The position numbers and the translations under genes were made by a program. The notes under the pieces were generated by a model that made no database searches, had not been told where the DNA came from, and saw only the letters and a program-made list of their open reading frames with translations. A stretch of DNA of 64,000 nt, taken from Krasilnikovozyma curviuscula (lineage: Eukaryota; Basidiomycota; Tremellomycetes; Cystofilobasidiales; Mrakiaceae). The stretch is taken from assembly GCA_014825775.1 (NCBI GenBank), contig MVAQ01000080.1, forward strand, positions 1 to 64,000, read 5' to 3'. This document shows, in pieces, positions 11,852 through 25,064 of the stretch (position 1 is the stretch's first letter; each line of letters begins with the position of its first letter).

Positions 11852-12669
11852 ATCTCTTTCAGACACATAGCTGCACCAAGAATATTCCAAGAAAATGTTT
11901 GATACAAACAAGACATCACAATTCATTTTGTCTCCTCTATATAACTTCTCCTTATCCCCACAATCTCCATCGTAAGTTGATTGATGCGAAAAGACTTGGC
12001 GGATTGTTCGTTGTTGCAAGTGTAGGAAGAACTTAAGAGCAGGTGCCGATACTAATGGTGGAGATTTTACAGCGGCTGGATTACTGAGTTACAGAGAAAG
12101 AACAGAAATTAGCCTCAGTCGATCAAAGTCATCGAGCAGTGACGAGAAAGAGGAGTACACTCGAATCAGCACCAAACGCTCTGGTTCTGAGTTCAGATCA
12201 AGTAGTTGGGATTTAATCCCAAAAATAGCACACCATCGAACGACTTCTGAGGCCATAATGGACAACATTGGACAGTAGCAGCCCATGGAAATCAGGTGAG
12301 AGAGGTGAGGTCGCAACCTCTCCACGTCCACACATTCCATCTGTCAACTGCCTCTTAACCTCCAGTCCAACATGCTTAAGGTATTACAATCTTCGCATAC
12401 TCTAGATGCTGCTGGTGGGGAAGGACTAGAGGTGTTGCTGATGTTACAGTACCTCCCAGTACACCTGAGCTTCCAAGCTTCCAGCGACCCTGTCCTGCTT
12501 CCCATTGCCTGAGCGACCTCGAATCAAGATTCACCACCGAGACTACTGGTGGTACCCACGTACCCACCAGCTATGAAGTCACGTCATCCGGATCGTCGTG
12601 GGCCTCGTCGATACCAGAGTGAAAAAGCGAGGTTTCTTCCTTTTCGTCTGTTTCCTTTGCCCCTTCCCA
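11852..12669. other. Intergenic between convergent genes
   Basis: About 820 nt between the 3' ends of the GNAT gene and SmE. It should contain two 3' UTRs and terminators. I see no supported gene; short open frames here lack coding character. Confidence 0.45.
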
Positions 12670-13233
12670 TTACCCATCTTCCAGAGCTGAACCAATTTTC
12701 GCATCCCCAGAGCCACCAAGGAAAACCAACCAGAAAAGCCAGAATATGGACGGAGGAACTTACACGTTATGTTGTCGCCTTTCAACATGATTCTACCCAA
12801 CTCCCTCCTCGCTTTCGTCTTCTGTGTAACCTCAGTAGCGTTGTCAAGGGTGATGTTCATGAATTCGTCGAAACCCTACACGTTCGCATCCCATCCAGAT
12901 GAAAAGTAGCAGTACGAATGAAAGGAATGGACAGGCAGGCGGTCAGACGAGGTACGCAAGAGAATGGCGAAAAAGAAGGAAGAGCCAATTACTCACGATG
13001 ATAGTTCCTTCCAACCTCATATCAACGTTATCGTATAACCACAGCTGGACTTTTGATTTCTACTCGCAAACAAGACCCAGAGCAATAGGATCAGAAGAAG
13101 GGTTCGTGAAAGCAGCTCCTGCTCCTGCGCCTGGCGCTCTCCCTCAGAAAAAAAACATCGTGCTCACCTGCTGCAGATGCTTGAAGATGATTGAGATGGG
13201 CTGAACCATCACCTTTTGGTTTCGGTGTGACAT
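12670..13233 (-). CDS. SME1: Small nuclear ribonucleoprotein SmE
   Basis: Core Sm protein E of the spliceosomal U1, U2, U4 and U5 snRNPs, part of the heptameric Sm ring on snRNA. Four exons (13233-13168, 13059-12997, 12875-12764, 12686-12670) join in phase to 91 residues. The start is [20 protein letters not shown], which aligns with the family's [12 protein letters not shown]. Sm1 motif: [20 protein letters not shown], then [14 protein letters not shown]. Sm2 motif: [12 protein letters not shown]. The length equals that of human SmE (92). The last exon is only 17 nt and gives the tail SLEDG, unlike the usual LLQSV-type end; an alternative 3' splice is possible. I chose the upstream ATG because its extra residues match homologues. 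Confidence 0.92.
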
Positions 13234-14382
13234 CTTGGCTGGAAAACTGGGAAATGGGCTTTTGGTAGGTCGAGGGAAACTCGCTTTGCTTTGCTTCGTT
13301 GACTGCTTGTGCTAGCCAGATCGAAGTGGCAAATCCCAAATCCCAATCTCACGCCAACTTAAGATTTGGGCTCTATTTGACAGGGAATTGAGAGGTATTG
13401 GTATATCTGATACCCCCTCTGGTCGTTGGAGTGACAGCTGAGACTTTGCTGCTATCGAAATCGCATCTTGTTTTCCTTTCTCTGCGGGTCAGACACAGAA
13501 GGATCATGAGCATAGGTGTGCTCTACTGCTCAAAACGAGTTTCCTAATCTACAATCATTGAAGTGAAAGTCATCAGCTTCAACCAAGGCAGCGCCCCCCA
13601 TTGTACTGCTTTCTGAGCCAAGGGACAACATGATTAGGTCTATCATTACACCAAGCTCGAACGAATCTCCCAACCTTTCCCAACTTGAAGCTATGGGTGT
13701 TGGAGGCATCTGTTATTCGATCGATCTATAACCAAACCGATTCATGCTCATGATTATCCTCGGGCTGATGATGTATCCTTTGCGATGAAGTATGGGAGCG
13801 CGAGGTGACAGGATGGTTGATGTCTATCAATCCTCTTAAGGCTATCTCCGTCTTCAAAGCGGAGAAAAAATTAAGTGATATCGCTCTTTTTTCCTTCCTC
13901 ACTGTGAGATACTGAGTTTCCAACAAATCCTACACATACACAGACAGCATACGAGCCTGCTTTCTCGACCGATGGGTTCTCATTAACACGGCACCAGGGA
14001 GACAGAGGGTGGAGGAGACGAGGTAGGAATATGTCCACATCGCTAATGCTGATTGTGTTTATCTCTAATCCGGGTCGATGGACTTCATTGTCTTGTTTAC
14101 GGAGCAACTTGAATGCGCAATCTTGTTAAGGCAGTACATAGCACAGCTTCAGCTTTCCCTTCGCACTACAGTAGGATAATACGATCTTCTTCTTTCCTTC
14201 CGGTGTCATTGAACGCCGTCCCCTCTCTAGAGCTTGTCGGACGTCCCATCGGTGGCGTGTTCGAGATAGACTGACGCCTTCGAGGCGAAGAAAAAAAGTC
14301 GTGCCTGACTCGAATAAACCCACAGCCGCTTTCCCAGAAACCTCCACCCTTCCGCAACAGAAGACTGTACAGAAAGGGAAGG
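13234..14382. promoter_or_regulatory. Divergent intergenic region
   Basis: About 1.15 kb between SmE (minus) and THR1 (plus), holding both promoters and 5' UTRs. No gene or named site can be supported. A pyrimidine-rich stretch precedes the THR1 ATG. Confidence 0.4.
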
Positions 14383-16155
14383 ATGTCCTTAACACCAACG
14401 ACAGCATGTCCCTCAGCGCCCAGGAAGTTCACAATCACCGTTCCCGCAACCTCTGCCAATATCGGACCTGGATTTGACGTCGTGGGACTCAGTTTGAGCT
14501 TGGATTTGATATTGAAGGTGTCCATCGACCCGTATGTAGTGTTCTCTACTATTTGTTGTGGTGCAGGAAGGGCTTCGTCAGAGAGGAGGACTTTTTTGAA
14601 GTGGAAACGGAGACAAAGAGCGTGTTGACGTTGGGATGCTGGGATTTCGGGCAGGTTGAGGAGTACCATGATCTGCTGAACTCTTCAGAGGTTTGTGTGC
14701 TGCTTCAGATGTCCATCTTGGATCCTTGACTCGTTTAGGGATCTTTACAGCAGCTTGAAGAAAAACGGTGTCCCCAGCGGCTAGCCATTCTAAAGGATAA
14801 TGCTGCAGCAGCCATGTCCCCTGCGTACTTGGGATTTCTGTTTGGGCTCTTTTGGAAGGAATTCCGGTGGAACAGCTGTTTCCTTCGCTTTTGGCACCCT
14901 TCATCTGCTCCGCTTCGTTCAAAAACAAACTGACACCTATCTCACTTTCACCCTTTGACATCTTCTAGGTCTAATGATACTGCTCCAACGTTATCGTATG
15001 AAGGCCTGAGTGCAACGACTGTCCCTCTCGATCCTTACAAGAACCTCATCACCCGAGTAGCACTCTACGTCCTCCGATCGCACAACATCACCTCCTTCCC
15101 ACCCAATCTTCACATCCACGTTAACAACCAGATTCCCTTCGGGCGTGGACTCGGCTCCTCAGGCGCCGCCGTCGTCTCTGGTGTCATCCTGGGCTCTCAA
15201 CTCGGCAACCTCAACCTTTCAAACGGTCGTCTGCTCGACTACGCTCTGATGGTCGAGCGACACCCGGATAACGTCACTGCTGCACTCCTTGGTGGATTCA
15301 TTGGCTCGTACCTTCGTGAACTCTCGAGTGAGGACCTCAAAGTCACCTCGATACCGCTGGCTGAAGTCCTGCCTGAGTACCCCAACGACGCGGGTGAAAG
15401 CTGGGGTAGAGACCCACCTGTTCCACCCATTGGAATCGGACACTACGTCCGATTTGGATGGTCCAAGAGTGTGAAGGCGTTGGCCGTGGTGCCGAGGTTT
15501 GAGTTAAGCACCGCTAGTGCGAGAGGTGTTTTGCCAACAGAGTATTCCAGAGCTGACTTAGTGAGTGTCACCGCAGTCTCCCTTTGTACTTCAGATTCTG
15601 ATATAATTGCCTCTCATTTCTATTCTCTTCGTCAACCCGCTGCTCTCTCTTTAGGTCTTCAACTTGCAACGATTGGCCGTGCTAACGACTGCCCTCGCTC
15701 AAGATCCACCAGATGCCCACCTGATCTACGAAGCAATGAAGGATCGAGTCCACCAACCATACAGAGCTGGTCTTGTGAGTGAATGTTTCCTATCTTCTCT
15801 ACTCATTGGAAAAACCCGAAGTCCGCTGAAATTGACTACCCTCCTTCTTCTACCGCCATCTGTGCTCATGTATTTCGCTTCCTATATCTACACCATCAAC
15901 TCCCTTCTCAATATACTCTAGATCCCTGGTCTTCCCGAAGTCCTTTCTTCCCACACACCCGACACCCACCCAGGTCTCCTCGGCATCTGTCTCTCCGGCG
16001 CAGGCCCCACGATTCTCGCTCTCACGACGCACAACTTTGATGCTATCGGAGAGAGCATCAAAATCAAGTTCAAGGAATTTGGTGTGGATGTGGATTACAT
16101 GGTGCTAGAGGTTGGCGGCGAGGGTAAGGGCGGAAGAGTCGAGGAGGGAGTGTAA
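14383..16155 (+). CDS. THR1: Homoserine kinase
   Basis: Phosphorylates L-homoserine with ATP to O-phosphohomoserine, the step before threonine synthase in threonine biosynthesis; cytosolic. Four exons (14383-14531, 14969-15560, 15655-15774, 15922-16155) join to 364 residues, close to yeast Thr1 (357). It is a GHMP kinase. The N-terminal motif [17 protein letters not shown] is followed by the ATP-binding loop [18 protein letters not shown] (about 107-124), [45 protein letters not shown], and the C-terminal [17 protein letters not shown] motif. The first intron is 437 nt (14532-14968), several times longer than the other two. CDS1 follows on the same strand, about 500 nt downstream. Confidence 0.96.
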
Positions 16156-16657
16156 AGAGCTACTGCTGTCAAGACTCTGTCTGGGCTTGTTTGTTTCTGT
16201 CATTCGGGAAGCATTGTGTATATCGCTGCAAAGAAGGTTACGCGTTGAGAGCATCTCGTCAAACGTGGTACAGTAGAGCAACACAGCTGTTGACATTTGG
16301 ATCGGTTGATTAGGAGGTAGGAGTAAGAGGACTCGTCGAGTGTAAACCCACGCATCTATTTGGGAAATATCATAAATCACGCATCACGTACACATTTCAA
16401 GCATTTGATCATTTGATCATTTGCAGCTTTGCTGATATTCATGATACTGCGCGAAAGACTGGAGCCTTGTACGACCCTAACTGATCATCTCCTGCATGTC
16501 TTCATCTCCTTATCTCTGACTCATTCCGGAGTTCACTCTGAGCTATCCTATCTCCCAACTTACGACCGCCACTTTACTCCAGCCAAGTTTTCTTGCCGGG
16601 GCGCTGACGTACCGAAGGGGTTCCACCTAACCAGTCACCCAATCAACAAGGATAACG
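16156..16657 (+). promoter_or_regulatory. Spacer between THR1 and CDS1
   Basis: About 500 nt holding the THR1 3' UTR and CDS1 promoter/leader. A direct repeat of the type catttgatcatttgatcattt occurs near 16400-16425. No gene is seen. Confidence 0.4.
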
Positions 16658-18557
16658 ATGGGAAACCCAACTGGTCCTTCTGCTGCTACTTCCGTAGTAG
16701 CAGAACCTACAAAGAAGAAGGCAGAGCCCTCAGGGAAGCTCCAAAAAATACTGGAACGAACCTTTTCGACGCTGGCCATGATCGCAGGCTTCGTCCTGCT
16801 CCTCCTCGCAGGTCACCCGTACATGATCCTGCTGGTTGAGATCTGTCAGACGCTCGTCTACAAGGAAGTGACCAGCTTATTTGGATTCTCGGGCAAGACG
16901 AGTGGGGAGAGTCACGACGGTTCGGTGGGCGACAGGTGGTCCAAGGGAATGAACTGGTATTTCTTCGCTGTGACGAACTATTTCCTCTATGGAGAGAGCA
17001 TTATCTATTACTTCAAGGTGAGAAGAACACGTCATATCCGCTACTTCCATTCAATAGTTGGCTTGGTGGGATTCCTTGTGGATCTTGGCGAGCCAGGATC
17101 ACTCGAAATTCCACTCGAAAACCGGTGGGCGTAACAAGAGGACGCACGACGCTTGGTGTTGGGCTTTCCCAATCCGTTTTTCCTCTTTGGATACTCTCTA
17201 ATATCATTTACACGATTGCTCACTTTTCTCTGTTTCGTTGGGGGTTTGCAGCACATCGTCTCACCTGGGTCGTCATACTTCCTCATGTTCTCGTCGAATC
17301 ACAGGTTCATTAGTTTCATGCTATATACCATTGGTGAGTTCACAGAAGTCTTTATTCAAATACAAGGAGTTATTTCTAATTTCTTTACTTTACCTTATTG
17401 AACTGCCAATCGTTCCCTCCTCACCTCACTCTCCCCAACAAATCACAATCAGGATTTGTTGGCTTCGTCTCACACCTCAAGAAACCGTACCTTCAGCAAC
17501 AGTTTGCGCTCTTCTGTTGGGTACACATGTCCTTGCTGGTTATTGTTGTCTCAAGTCACTTCATTGTCAACAACATCTTAGAGGGCTTGATCTGGTTCTG
17601 GGTTCCTGCGAGTCTGGTCATCTGTAACGACGTGTTTGCGTACATCTGTGGTGAGTGTAGTTTACGGCAGTCGTTCTTTTTTCCTGTCATACTGCTGCTA
17701 GGTTGTAAAGTCAAAAGGCAGGGTGCTGACGAATCACCTTGTTCTGCTACCACTCTTTTTAGGAATGCTGTTCGGTAAAACACCTCTCATCAAGTTATCG
17801 CCCAAGAAGACGATGGAAGGATTTGTTGGAGCTTTCGTCTGTACCACCATCTTCAGTTACTTTGTGAGTTTTCTGCCTGAGGGTTACCCTTCACCTGCAG
17901 ATGTTTCTGAAGACGCGCAGAAAAGCTGACTCCTTTCTTGTTTTTCGTTGCTAATTGTAGTGGTCAACTTTCTTCATGCAATACCCCTACCTGACCTGCC
18001 CTGCACAGGACCTCGGTACATCCTTCTGGTCGGGGCTCGACTGCGTCCCGAACCCAGTCTTCGTGTATCGGCAGTACCTCCCCCCACCCGCACTGTCGCA
18101 TTTCATCTTCAAAAACTTCAATTACCAGCTGCCTGCGCTCATGTATGCCCCCTTCCAGCTGCACGCCATCGCCATGGCCGCGTTCGCGAGCTTGGTAGCA
18201 CCCTTCGGAGGGTTCTTTGCCTCCGGCTTCAAGAGGGCGTTTGGGATCAAGGACTTTGGTCATTCTATTCCTGGTCATGGTGGGATGACTGATCGGATGG
18301 ATTGTCAATTCCTCATGGGACTGTTTAGTTATGTGTACTACAGCAGTTTGATTAGAGTCAGTTTTTACATTTCGCTCGTTTACCCCTAGTTTCTTCACCA
18401 CTGACCTTTTGTATTGAATCGTTGGGAATAGGTCAACGAAACCACTCCAGCATCAGTTCTCCAGCTCATTGCCTCCTCTCTGACACAAGAACAGCAACTA
18501 GAGCTTTACAATGCATTAGGCAGCTTGATAGCGAAAGGCACTTCTTCCTCTCCGTAA
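16658..18557 (+). CDS. CDS1: Phosphatidate cytidylyltransferase (CDP-DAG synthase)
   Basis: Makes CDP-diacylglycerol from CTP and phosphatidic acid, the branch-point precursor of phosphatidylinositol, phosphatidylserine and phosphatidylglycerol; an integral ER-membrane enzyme. Six exons (16658-17017, 17252-17333, 17453-17650, 17763-17863, 17961-18356, 18432-18557) give 420 residues. There are several membrane helices, for example [35 protein letters not shown] and [14 protein letters not shown]. The family core is present: [19 protein letters not shown], then [13 protein letters not shown], and the CTP-transferase signature region [21 protein letters not shown] near the C-terminus, with the acidic residues that bind Mg-CTP. 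Length is slightly below yeast Cds1 (457). Confidence 0.95.
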
Positions 18558-20067
18558 TATGGGAGCGTTATGTGAGGAAAAGATGGAGTTCAGAAGGATA
18601 GAATTTGAGGACTTTCAACAGTAGAGGTACTTCCGGGCTAAAAGCGGTGTAAGTTGCCTTGGACCCTCGAAAAGCTGAAAATGTAGCTGTATTTGGTCAT
18701 GAATGTTACAACATGAGACGAAGCCTAATAATTAACAGTCAAATTGCTTACGCTTGAACCTGGCGAGTGCTCGCGCAATACTTCAATGAGATGGTTGATG
18801 TGAGCTGGGTTAAACAGAGCCACATTATCTTGAAAATTGATAGTTCTTGCACCTGTACCCATCTACCAGCCTTCGGTTTCCTCTTCTATGCTCTTCTTCC
18901 TTCAATGACTTCTCCAGATGTGAATCGCGGAAGCTGAGCTCAGAAACAGCATCGTCTTTTATCGACCTGCCTAAATTTGTCGACGCATAATGATTTGCTC
19001 GACAGGTCACATATTTCTCACGATCTACTCAAACTATGAAGCGATTTATGCCAGGTTGATAGGTGGCCCGTACAGCCTAGAAGGTAGAGAGAACAAGCTC
19101 TCTCTCTCTTTCTTATTTTGTCGCCGCCGTTTGTTAGTAGCCTTGGAGAGCAAAAAAAGCTGTTATTGTTTTCTCCCCGCCTGGGCACAAACCTTTACTC
19201 TCTGCCAAAAACGCTCGGCTTCTGTTGCTGTGTGGAAGTGATGATTTGCCTCACTTGTTCTTTGGATCGAGTGAGTTGAGCCAATGAACTGCGTATCCCA
19301 ACGGGACACCGACCCACCTTGAACACATCGCACTTTTTTTTTTGTAATAAAAAGATCAGGTAGCTCTGCTCCTTTATTTTGCAGCATTGCGATGGATAAG
19401 ATCCGACTAGTAAGGGCATGGTTAGGAAAAGCATTGGTCACATCAAAGCCCAGCGTTGAAGGAGAAAGAACGAGTCAACATTGCTTTGGAGAAGAAAGTG
19501 TAAGATAGTGTGGACCAAAAGTGGAGGATGTGCTGGTTGAGGTTGATGATGCGGAAGCGGGAATTAGCGTCGAAGTTGGAGAAAGCGATATAAGGTTTGA
19601 GTTGGCTTCATGGTGCTGCGAACACACTCGGCTCTATACTGCTCGTTGGTGAATCAGTTTTCCAATCTCCTAATTTCAATTATATGTTTTACTATTTTTC
19701 CTCTTTGGTGTCTTTCATTTGCGTCTAGGGTCACACAAGGATGTAAATGCTCTATTCTTCTTCTCTGATGAAAACCGCCTTCCTGGGGTTACACAGACTA
19801 TACACAGTTACTTTTTCTGGCCCCCAAAATAAAACAAGAACACTTCCAAAACAACTATAAGAAAAAAAAGTATCAACTTTCACAGTTGAGCTGTCCTCTC
19901 TCCTACGATCAGTCACTACCCACCTCTGCGCCGTCTTTATTTAAGACCAACGGCTATCCATTTAGAATGAAGAGGTTCATGAGCAGAAGTAATATTGATC
20001 TACACCGCAGCGCACAAGCGCAAAAAAAAGAGCAAAACGAAGAAACAAAAGCAAATACACGCTCTCT
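18558..20067. other. 1.5-kb intergenic region between convergent genes
   Basis: Lies between the 3' ends of CDS1 and the Cdc11/Nud1-like gene. It is relatively AT-rich, with homopolymer runs (for example T-rich near 19330 and A-rich near 19863). None of the open frames looks coding. It could contain a non-coding transcript, but nothing in the sequence shows it. Confidence 0.4.
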
Positions 20068-23000
20068 CTAACTAGAGCCTATCATCTCAACAACAACCCT
20101 CCCCCACTCCAATGTCTTCTTCCTCTCACTTTCAGTGACTTCGATACCATCAATGACTGTCACTCCAGGACAACCTTTCATCACTAGAAGCCGATGACCC
20201 ATTCGGCGGTAGTACCACTCGTGAGGGAGTGACCGACGGAAAGCAGCGTCAAGAGAAGCCCATGATGAAGGAGAGTGGTTGGTAGATGCGGCAGTAGCTT
20301 GTGACGCTATCGAAGAGGTTGGTGCAGCGGCCGCTGTACTCGTTGCGAGGTTAGTGTCAGATGAGGAGATGAGGATCGGGAGGTAGAGACCGAGTGTGCA
20401 AGGATTCATTCTGATAGACAGATGATAGACAGATGTTAGATAATTGGTATGGAGCAAGAGGAAGTAAGAATATCTTACCGGAGATCAACCATTTCCAGCG
20501 ACCTCAACCTCTTGAGCGTATCCATCACCTCCCTCGTTCCATCTAGGCGCGCTCCAACCACACTCAGTCTTTTCAACCTATCAAGACCTTTCAAATTGCT
20601 AATTTCCTTGAGGTAATTATAATTGAGGTTGAGATTCCTCAGGTTTGGAGAAGTCATTGAGAATGTCGAAGGTATCGACGACAGTTTACATGCGATGAGT
20701 TCCAAGTAATTGAGGTTCAAGCAAGCAGAGCTTGAAGGAGATGAGGTTGGTACAAAGATGGTTGATGGTAAGAGCGTACCCGAGAGGTACAAGTTCTGAA
20801 CCGAATAGATGGACTCGGTAGTGAGGTGCCTGCAGACGTAACGCACGTTGGTCAAGAATCATCACAGTGAAAGAAGCTCGAGACTTACAACTCTTCCCCA
20901 CCTTCTTGATTTCTCAAACTCAATCTCATGACCTTGGACCGTCTTCCAAGGGTTCTAACTTGATTGATTCTGTTGTTGTCGGCGTAGAAACGCTCGAGGT
21001 TGGGGAGCTTAGTGAGGTCTATAGATTCGAGCATATTTGAGTCCATGCGAAGAACCTTTAGGGAAGAAATTGGTGTTGTTATTTGGAGACTGGTGAGGTT
21101 GTTGTTGTCTGAAAGATAATGTGAAAATAACGAAAGTAATGTCAGTTTTCAGCAGTCCCTAGTGAAGGAGCTCCACCAGCACGTACCGAGTGTCAAACTC
21201 TTCAAAACCACCATTCCTTCTAGTCCACAACTGTCCACAGATCTCACTCGATTACCCGAGAGATTCAAAGTCTCCAATGATCCTCCCCACTTTGATTTCT
21301 CAAACTCGACTGAAGTGATCTGATTCTCTGGCGCACTGAGATGGACGAGGTTGGTCAACTTGTAAAGTGGTGCGAGAGATTCAATTCTGTTGTGACCAAT
21401 TCTGAGTTCTCTGAGTTTGGTAAGGGATGACAGAGCTGGACAGAGGATAAAGAAAAATTAGGTTGGGGCCCGAGTCATGAGCGAGAAGCTGGACCCACCT
21501 TTGACATCTGACAGGCAGTTGTGACTGATGTCCAGATACTCTATTTTAGGCAAGTGCGCCATCGAAGAGACTTCAGTGAGTCTGTTGTGGGCGACGTTTA
21601 GGTGAAGCATGGTTTTTGAAAGACCGGTCAAGTAGCTGAGCATGTTCCGTTCCCTGGAAAGCGGACGGAAGTCTAAGTCAGTGAAAGAGTGAGTAGAATT
21701 CATTGAAACATGGACGTGCAAGTTAGCCTCCTCTACAACGGGGAGCTCCTCCTTAAATCTAGCAACACTCTCCAGTCCCTTCCCACTCAGATCAACCTTC
21801 TTCAAGCCCATCCAGTCTGGTTCGCTGAAGTAGACATCCACCAGAGCTTCCATCAGCCTGTCTTTTGCAACTCCAAAAGATGCTTCAGTCATGAATGTCT
21901 GATCACCAGGGTTACCGCGACGGCCAGGATAATGGAAGGATTTTGAGGATTTGTTTAAAATGTTGGCAGGGCCAGTGCTGAGGGTGCTCTGTTCGAGAGC
22001 TGTAGTGGTAAATGAGGAGGAGGATAGCTGCCTGACAGAGGATTTACTAAGTTTTGAAGGAGTTGCTGTGTGATCTACCTCGTCCGTTTCATCAGCGCCT
22101 GGTGGGAAAATTGGAAGTATCAGTCTCATGAAGTCATCAGAGAGGGACGATCTTGACTTACTCAATTCTTCTAAGTCCTCCAGCATCCCATTGATCCGGC
22201 GCGTTCGCATGCTGAGTCCACCACTTTTGATGCTAAACTCGGTATTGACATTTTCCTCATCTTCGTCCGCCTCTTCATGTTCGACAACAAGAATCTTCCC
22301 AGTTTTTCTTCCATCAGAAAAACTGACACTCCTTCTATGAGAGCTGCCTGGTGTTCCCAAGCTGTTTCTGACAGCTCCATCATCATCAGAGAATCGTTTT
22401 TTGAGGACAGAGATAGGGGTGATGAAAGGTTGTCTGATGTTGGAATTGGGGTCACCAGCATTTGAAAGTCTTTTGACGGCTGGATTTCTTGGTGGTAGAG
22501 GAGTGGATTTCTCTTGAGGTTGCGGGGGTGCAGGAGCATCAACGACAAATGTCTGATTTACAAGGTTTTCCGTGAGCTCTTCACCGTCAACTTCGGCTGC
22601 ATCTTCGAAGTGAGTCGAGTTGAAGGAGGTTGTTCGTTGAAGACTTCTTCTTGGTGTAAGTCCGCTTCTAATGCTGCCCGCCGAGCCATTGGATGAGAGG
22701 GATGAAGTTGAGGAGAGGAGTCGATTCTCTGGGGGGTGATCAATCAACACAGTTGCGTCGCCTTCGTCTGTTGGAGTTGTTTCGGCAACAACACTCTTAT
22801 CCACACTTTCACTCCTACTGGTACTTCCGTTACTACCCGACATGCCTTCAAACACATCTTCTTCCTCTTCCACAACTCCTACACCGACAGTTTTAGGTGC
22901 CGGTTTCCATTTAAGTTCCTTTGGATCGAAGACCATTCCACCAACAGCAGTAGGTACACTAGATCCAGTTGAGAATGGAACGTGAATCAACTTCGACGCT

Positions 23001-25064
23001 GGTGGTAGACCAGGGTGCTTTTTAAAGGAGGCAGTTGTGTAGGTTACCGTTGCGACGGTCGAGGATGACACAAATCGGTTCAGATCTTCAGCTGAGGAAG
23101 GGCCAGCTGTTGGTTTTTGGGTGGAAGAACTGGTAGTTCTTGGAGGAAGACGCACTACAGACTCGCCACTGTTTGTTGAGGCGGATTTTTGAGTTTCAAG
23201 CTGGGTGGTAGACAAAGACTGCTGGCTAGATGGTCGAAGTGGTGGACCGATGCGGGAGCGGATTGCTGATAGGCCAGTTGCTGAAGAAGAGGTAGCACCT
23301 TCAAGCTTGATAGCTTTGACCTCGTCACTCGAAGACAAGCGGCGTAGTAGTGTTCGAGTGGGTGAGGTTGCTCGTCGTCTCGCTGTGTTTTCTTTACCAT
23401 CAGTTGCTTCCTGAAGGCGACAAGAAAGTAAGTCAGTGTCTCAGAAAGTGATTTAAAGGAGTAGTATCCTCACCTCTGCTACTCTAGAGGCTACCCTTGG
23501 AATACCGATGACTTGGTTTCGCACCGGTAGATCGTTGCTTACTCTTCGTAGGGGGGCTGCTGCGCCTTCACGTCGACCAAGGATAGCGGCAGCCTCTCGG
23601 ACATAAGGACTCTCATTCAATTTTGTTGAAGGAAGGGATGGATTGATGAGTGGTGGGGTAGGCGGTAGCGAGTTTGGGTATGAAGCTTTCAATTGAAACA
23701 ATCTTGGTCAGTGAACCAACCATCACAGAAGAGATGCAGAAAAATAATTCACCTCCCCAGCTTTCTTCGAGTGCGTTGATTCCCTGAATACTCTTCACAG
23801 TCCCAACAACATCTTCCGACTCGTCACCTCCAGTGTTCGACGTCGTCGACCCATCGCTGAAGAACCTCTTTTGTGTCTGTCTGAGTTTGGCCATATACTC
23901 ATCACTCTCCTTCAACCAATCTCTATTCTTGGTCGAGCTTCCAATTTTTCTCACGGACCCAGACGAGACGCTCCTCGAGTTCGGCGAAGACGCGGCTCGT
24001 GGTTGCGGCGGTGGTGGTGGTGTAAGTTTCAGGCGTTTCGAAGATCTTCGGAACGGCGATGCTTCATCATCTTCGTCTGATAATGACCGCGATCGAGGAG
24101 ATGATCCACTGCTTCCACTAGCGTCCCCTGCGGTTGCCATGTTATCAACCATCTCGGACAACGCGTCGCGAGTCATCGTGTCGTAGTCTGTCTGGAAGAG
24201 CTTGAGCTTGGTACCTGGTGTAACTGGAGTTGAACGTTTTTGTGATGTTACGAGAGATGTAATGGATCGAGGAGCATGGAAGGTAAATTCAGTTGAAGGG
24301 ACGCGGCCGTTGAAGTTGCCCAAGTTTGGTAGGTCGGTTGAGACGATTTCGTCCGCTGAATTCTCATCTTCGGGGGGTAACGAGGTCATTCTAAGGCGAG
24401 AGGGTTGTGATGGAGCCTGGTTAAAGGGGGCGGTAACTGGTGATGATTTGGGAGGTGAAAGGGGAGGAGGGGTAAGAATGACAACCGGAGGTGGTGAGGA
24501 GCTGGTGTTCTTAGCTCCATCAGGTGTGAATACACCTGGTGTAGCTGATTTATCACTGCGAGGTGGTGGTGGTGTGAACATACTCTCCAGCGCAAGTGGG
24601 GTGAAGAAATCTCTGAAGCCAGGTGCGGAGGATGGACCCTTGGGCGTGAACGGGTTGACCTGCAAGATTTGTTTTTGGGATTCCTTTTCAATGAAGGTAC
24701 CTCCTTGCACAGGAGAAGGAGGTGATGCTGGTCTGGGTTGTGAGTTGGTAGTACCCGCTGCTGGGTTCTTGGATAGTGAATCAACCTCGCCATGACCCGC
24801 GTGTTTTTCGTTCGATGATTTTTTCAGCCCCGCACCAGCACCAATCATTCCACCGTCGCTGCTAGTGTCATCGTCATTCTGAACCACCTTCGTAGTACCA
24901 GCTCCATCTTTCCTGAGGAATCCAGTTGGTTTTGAGGGAGCTTTGGGAGGTTCGCTTTTGGTCGAGGTTGACTGAGCTGCTGCTGCAGCCGCTGGAGGTG
25001 GTGAAGGCGAAGGTGACAAAGGCCATTCCTCATCTAATTCCTCTGTATGCCATCCTGGGGCCAT
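20068..25064 (-). CDS. CDC11: Leucine-rich-repeat SIN/MEN scaffold, Cdc11/Nud1-like
   Basis: Very likely the spindle-pole-body scaffold of the septation initiation / mitotic exit network (S. pombe Cdc11, budding yeast Nud1). The start MAPGWHTEELDEEWPL resembles the short acidic/aromatic N-terminal motif of Cdc11. A long Ser/Thr/Pro-rich, probably disordered region follows (exons 25064-about 23756, 23685-23476, 23412-about 22160 and on), with many S/T-P sites. The C-terminal third is a leucine-rich-repeat array: LKKVDLSGKGLESV, LPKIEYLDISHNCLSDV, LVHLSAPENQITSVEF, LETLNLSGNRVRSV, SLKVLRMDSNMLESI and LRNLNLNYNYLKEI. It ends with a capping segment containing YYRRMGHRLLVMKGCPGVTVIDG, also typical of the family. 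Several short introns interrupt the repeats; the join near 21720-21650 is uncertain. Kinase-adaptor function and location are inferred from the family. Confidence 0.85.

Noticed and set aside
24202..24795. 197-codon plus-strand frame opposite the Cdc11/Nud1-like gene
   Set aside because: A shadow of the long disordered coding exon on the minus strand; Gly/Val-rich composition mirrors Pro/Thr/Ser codons.
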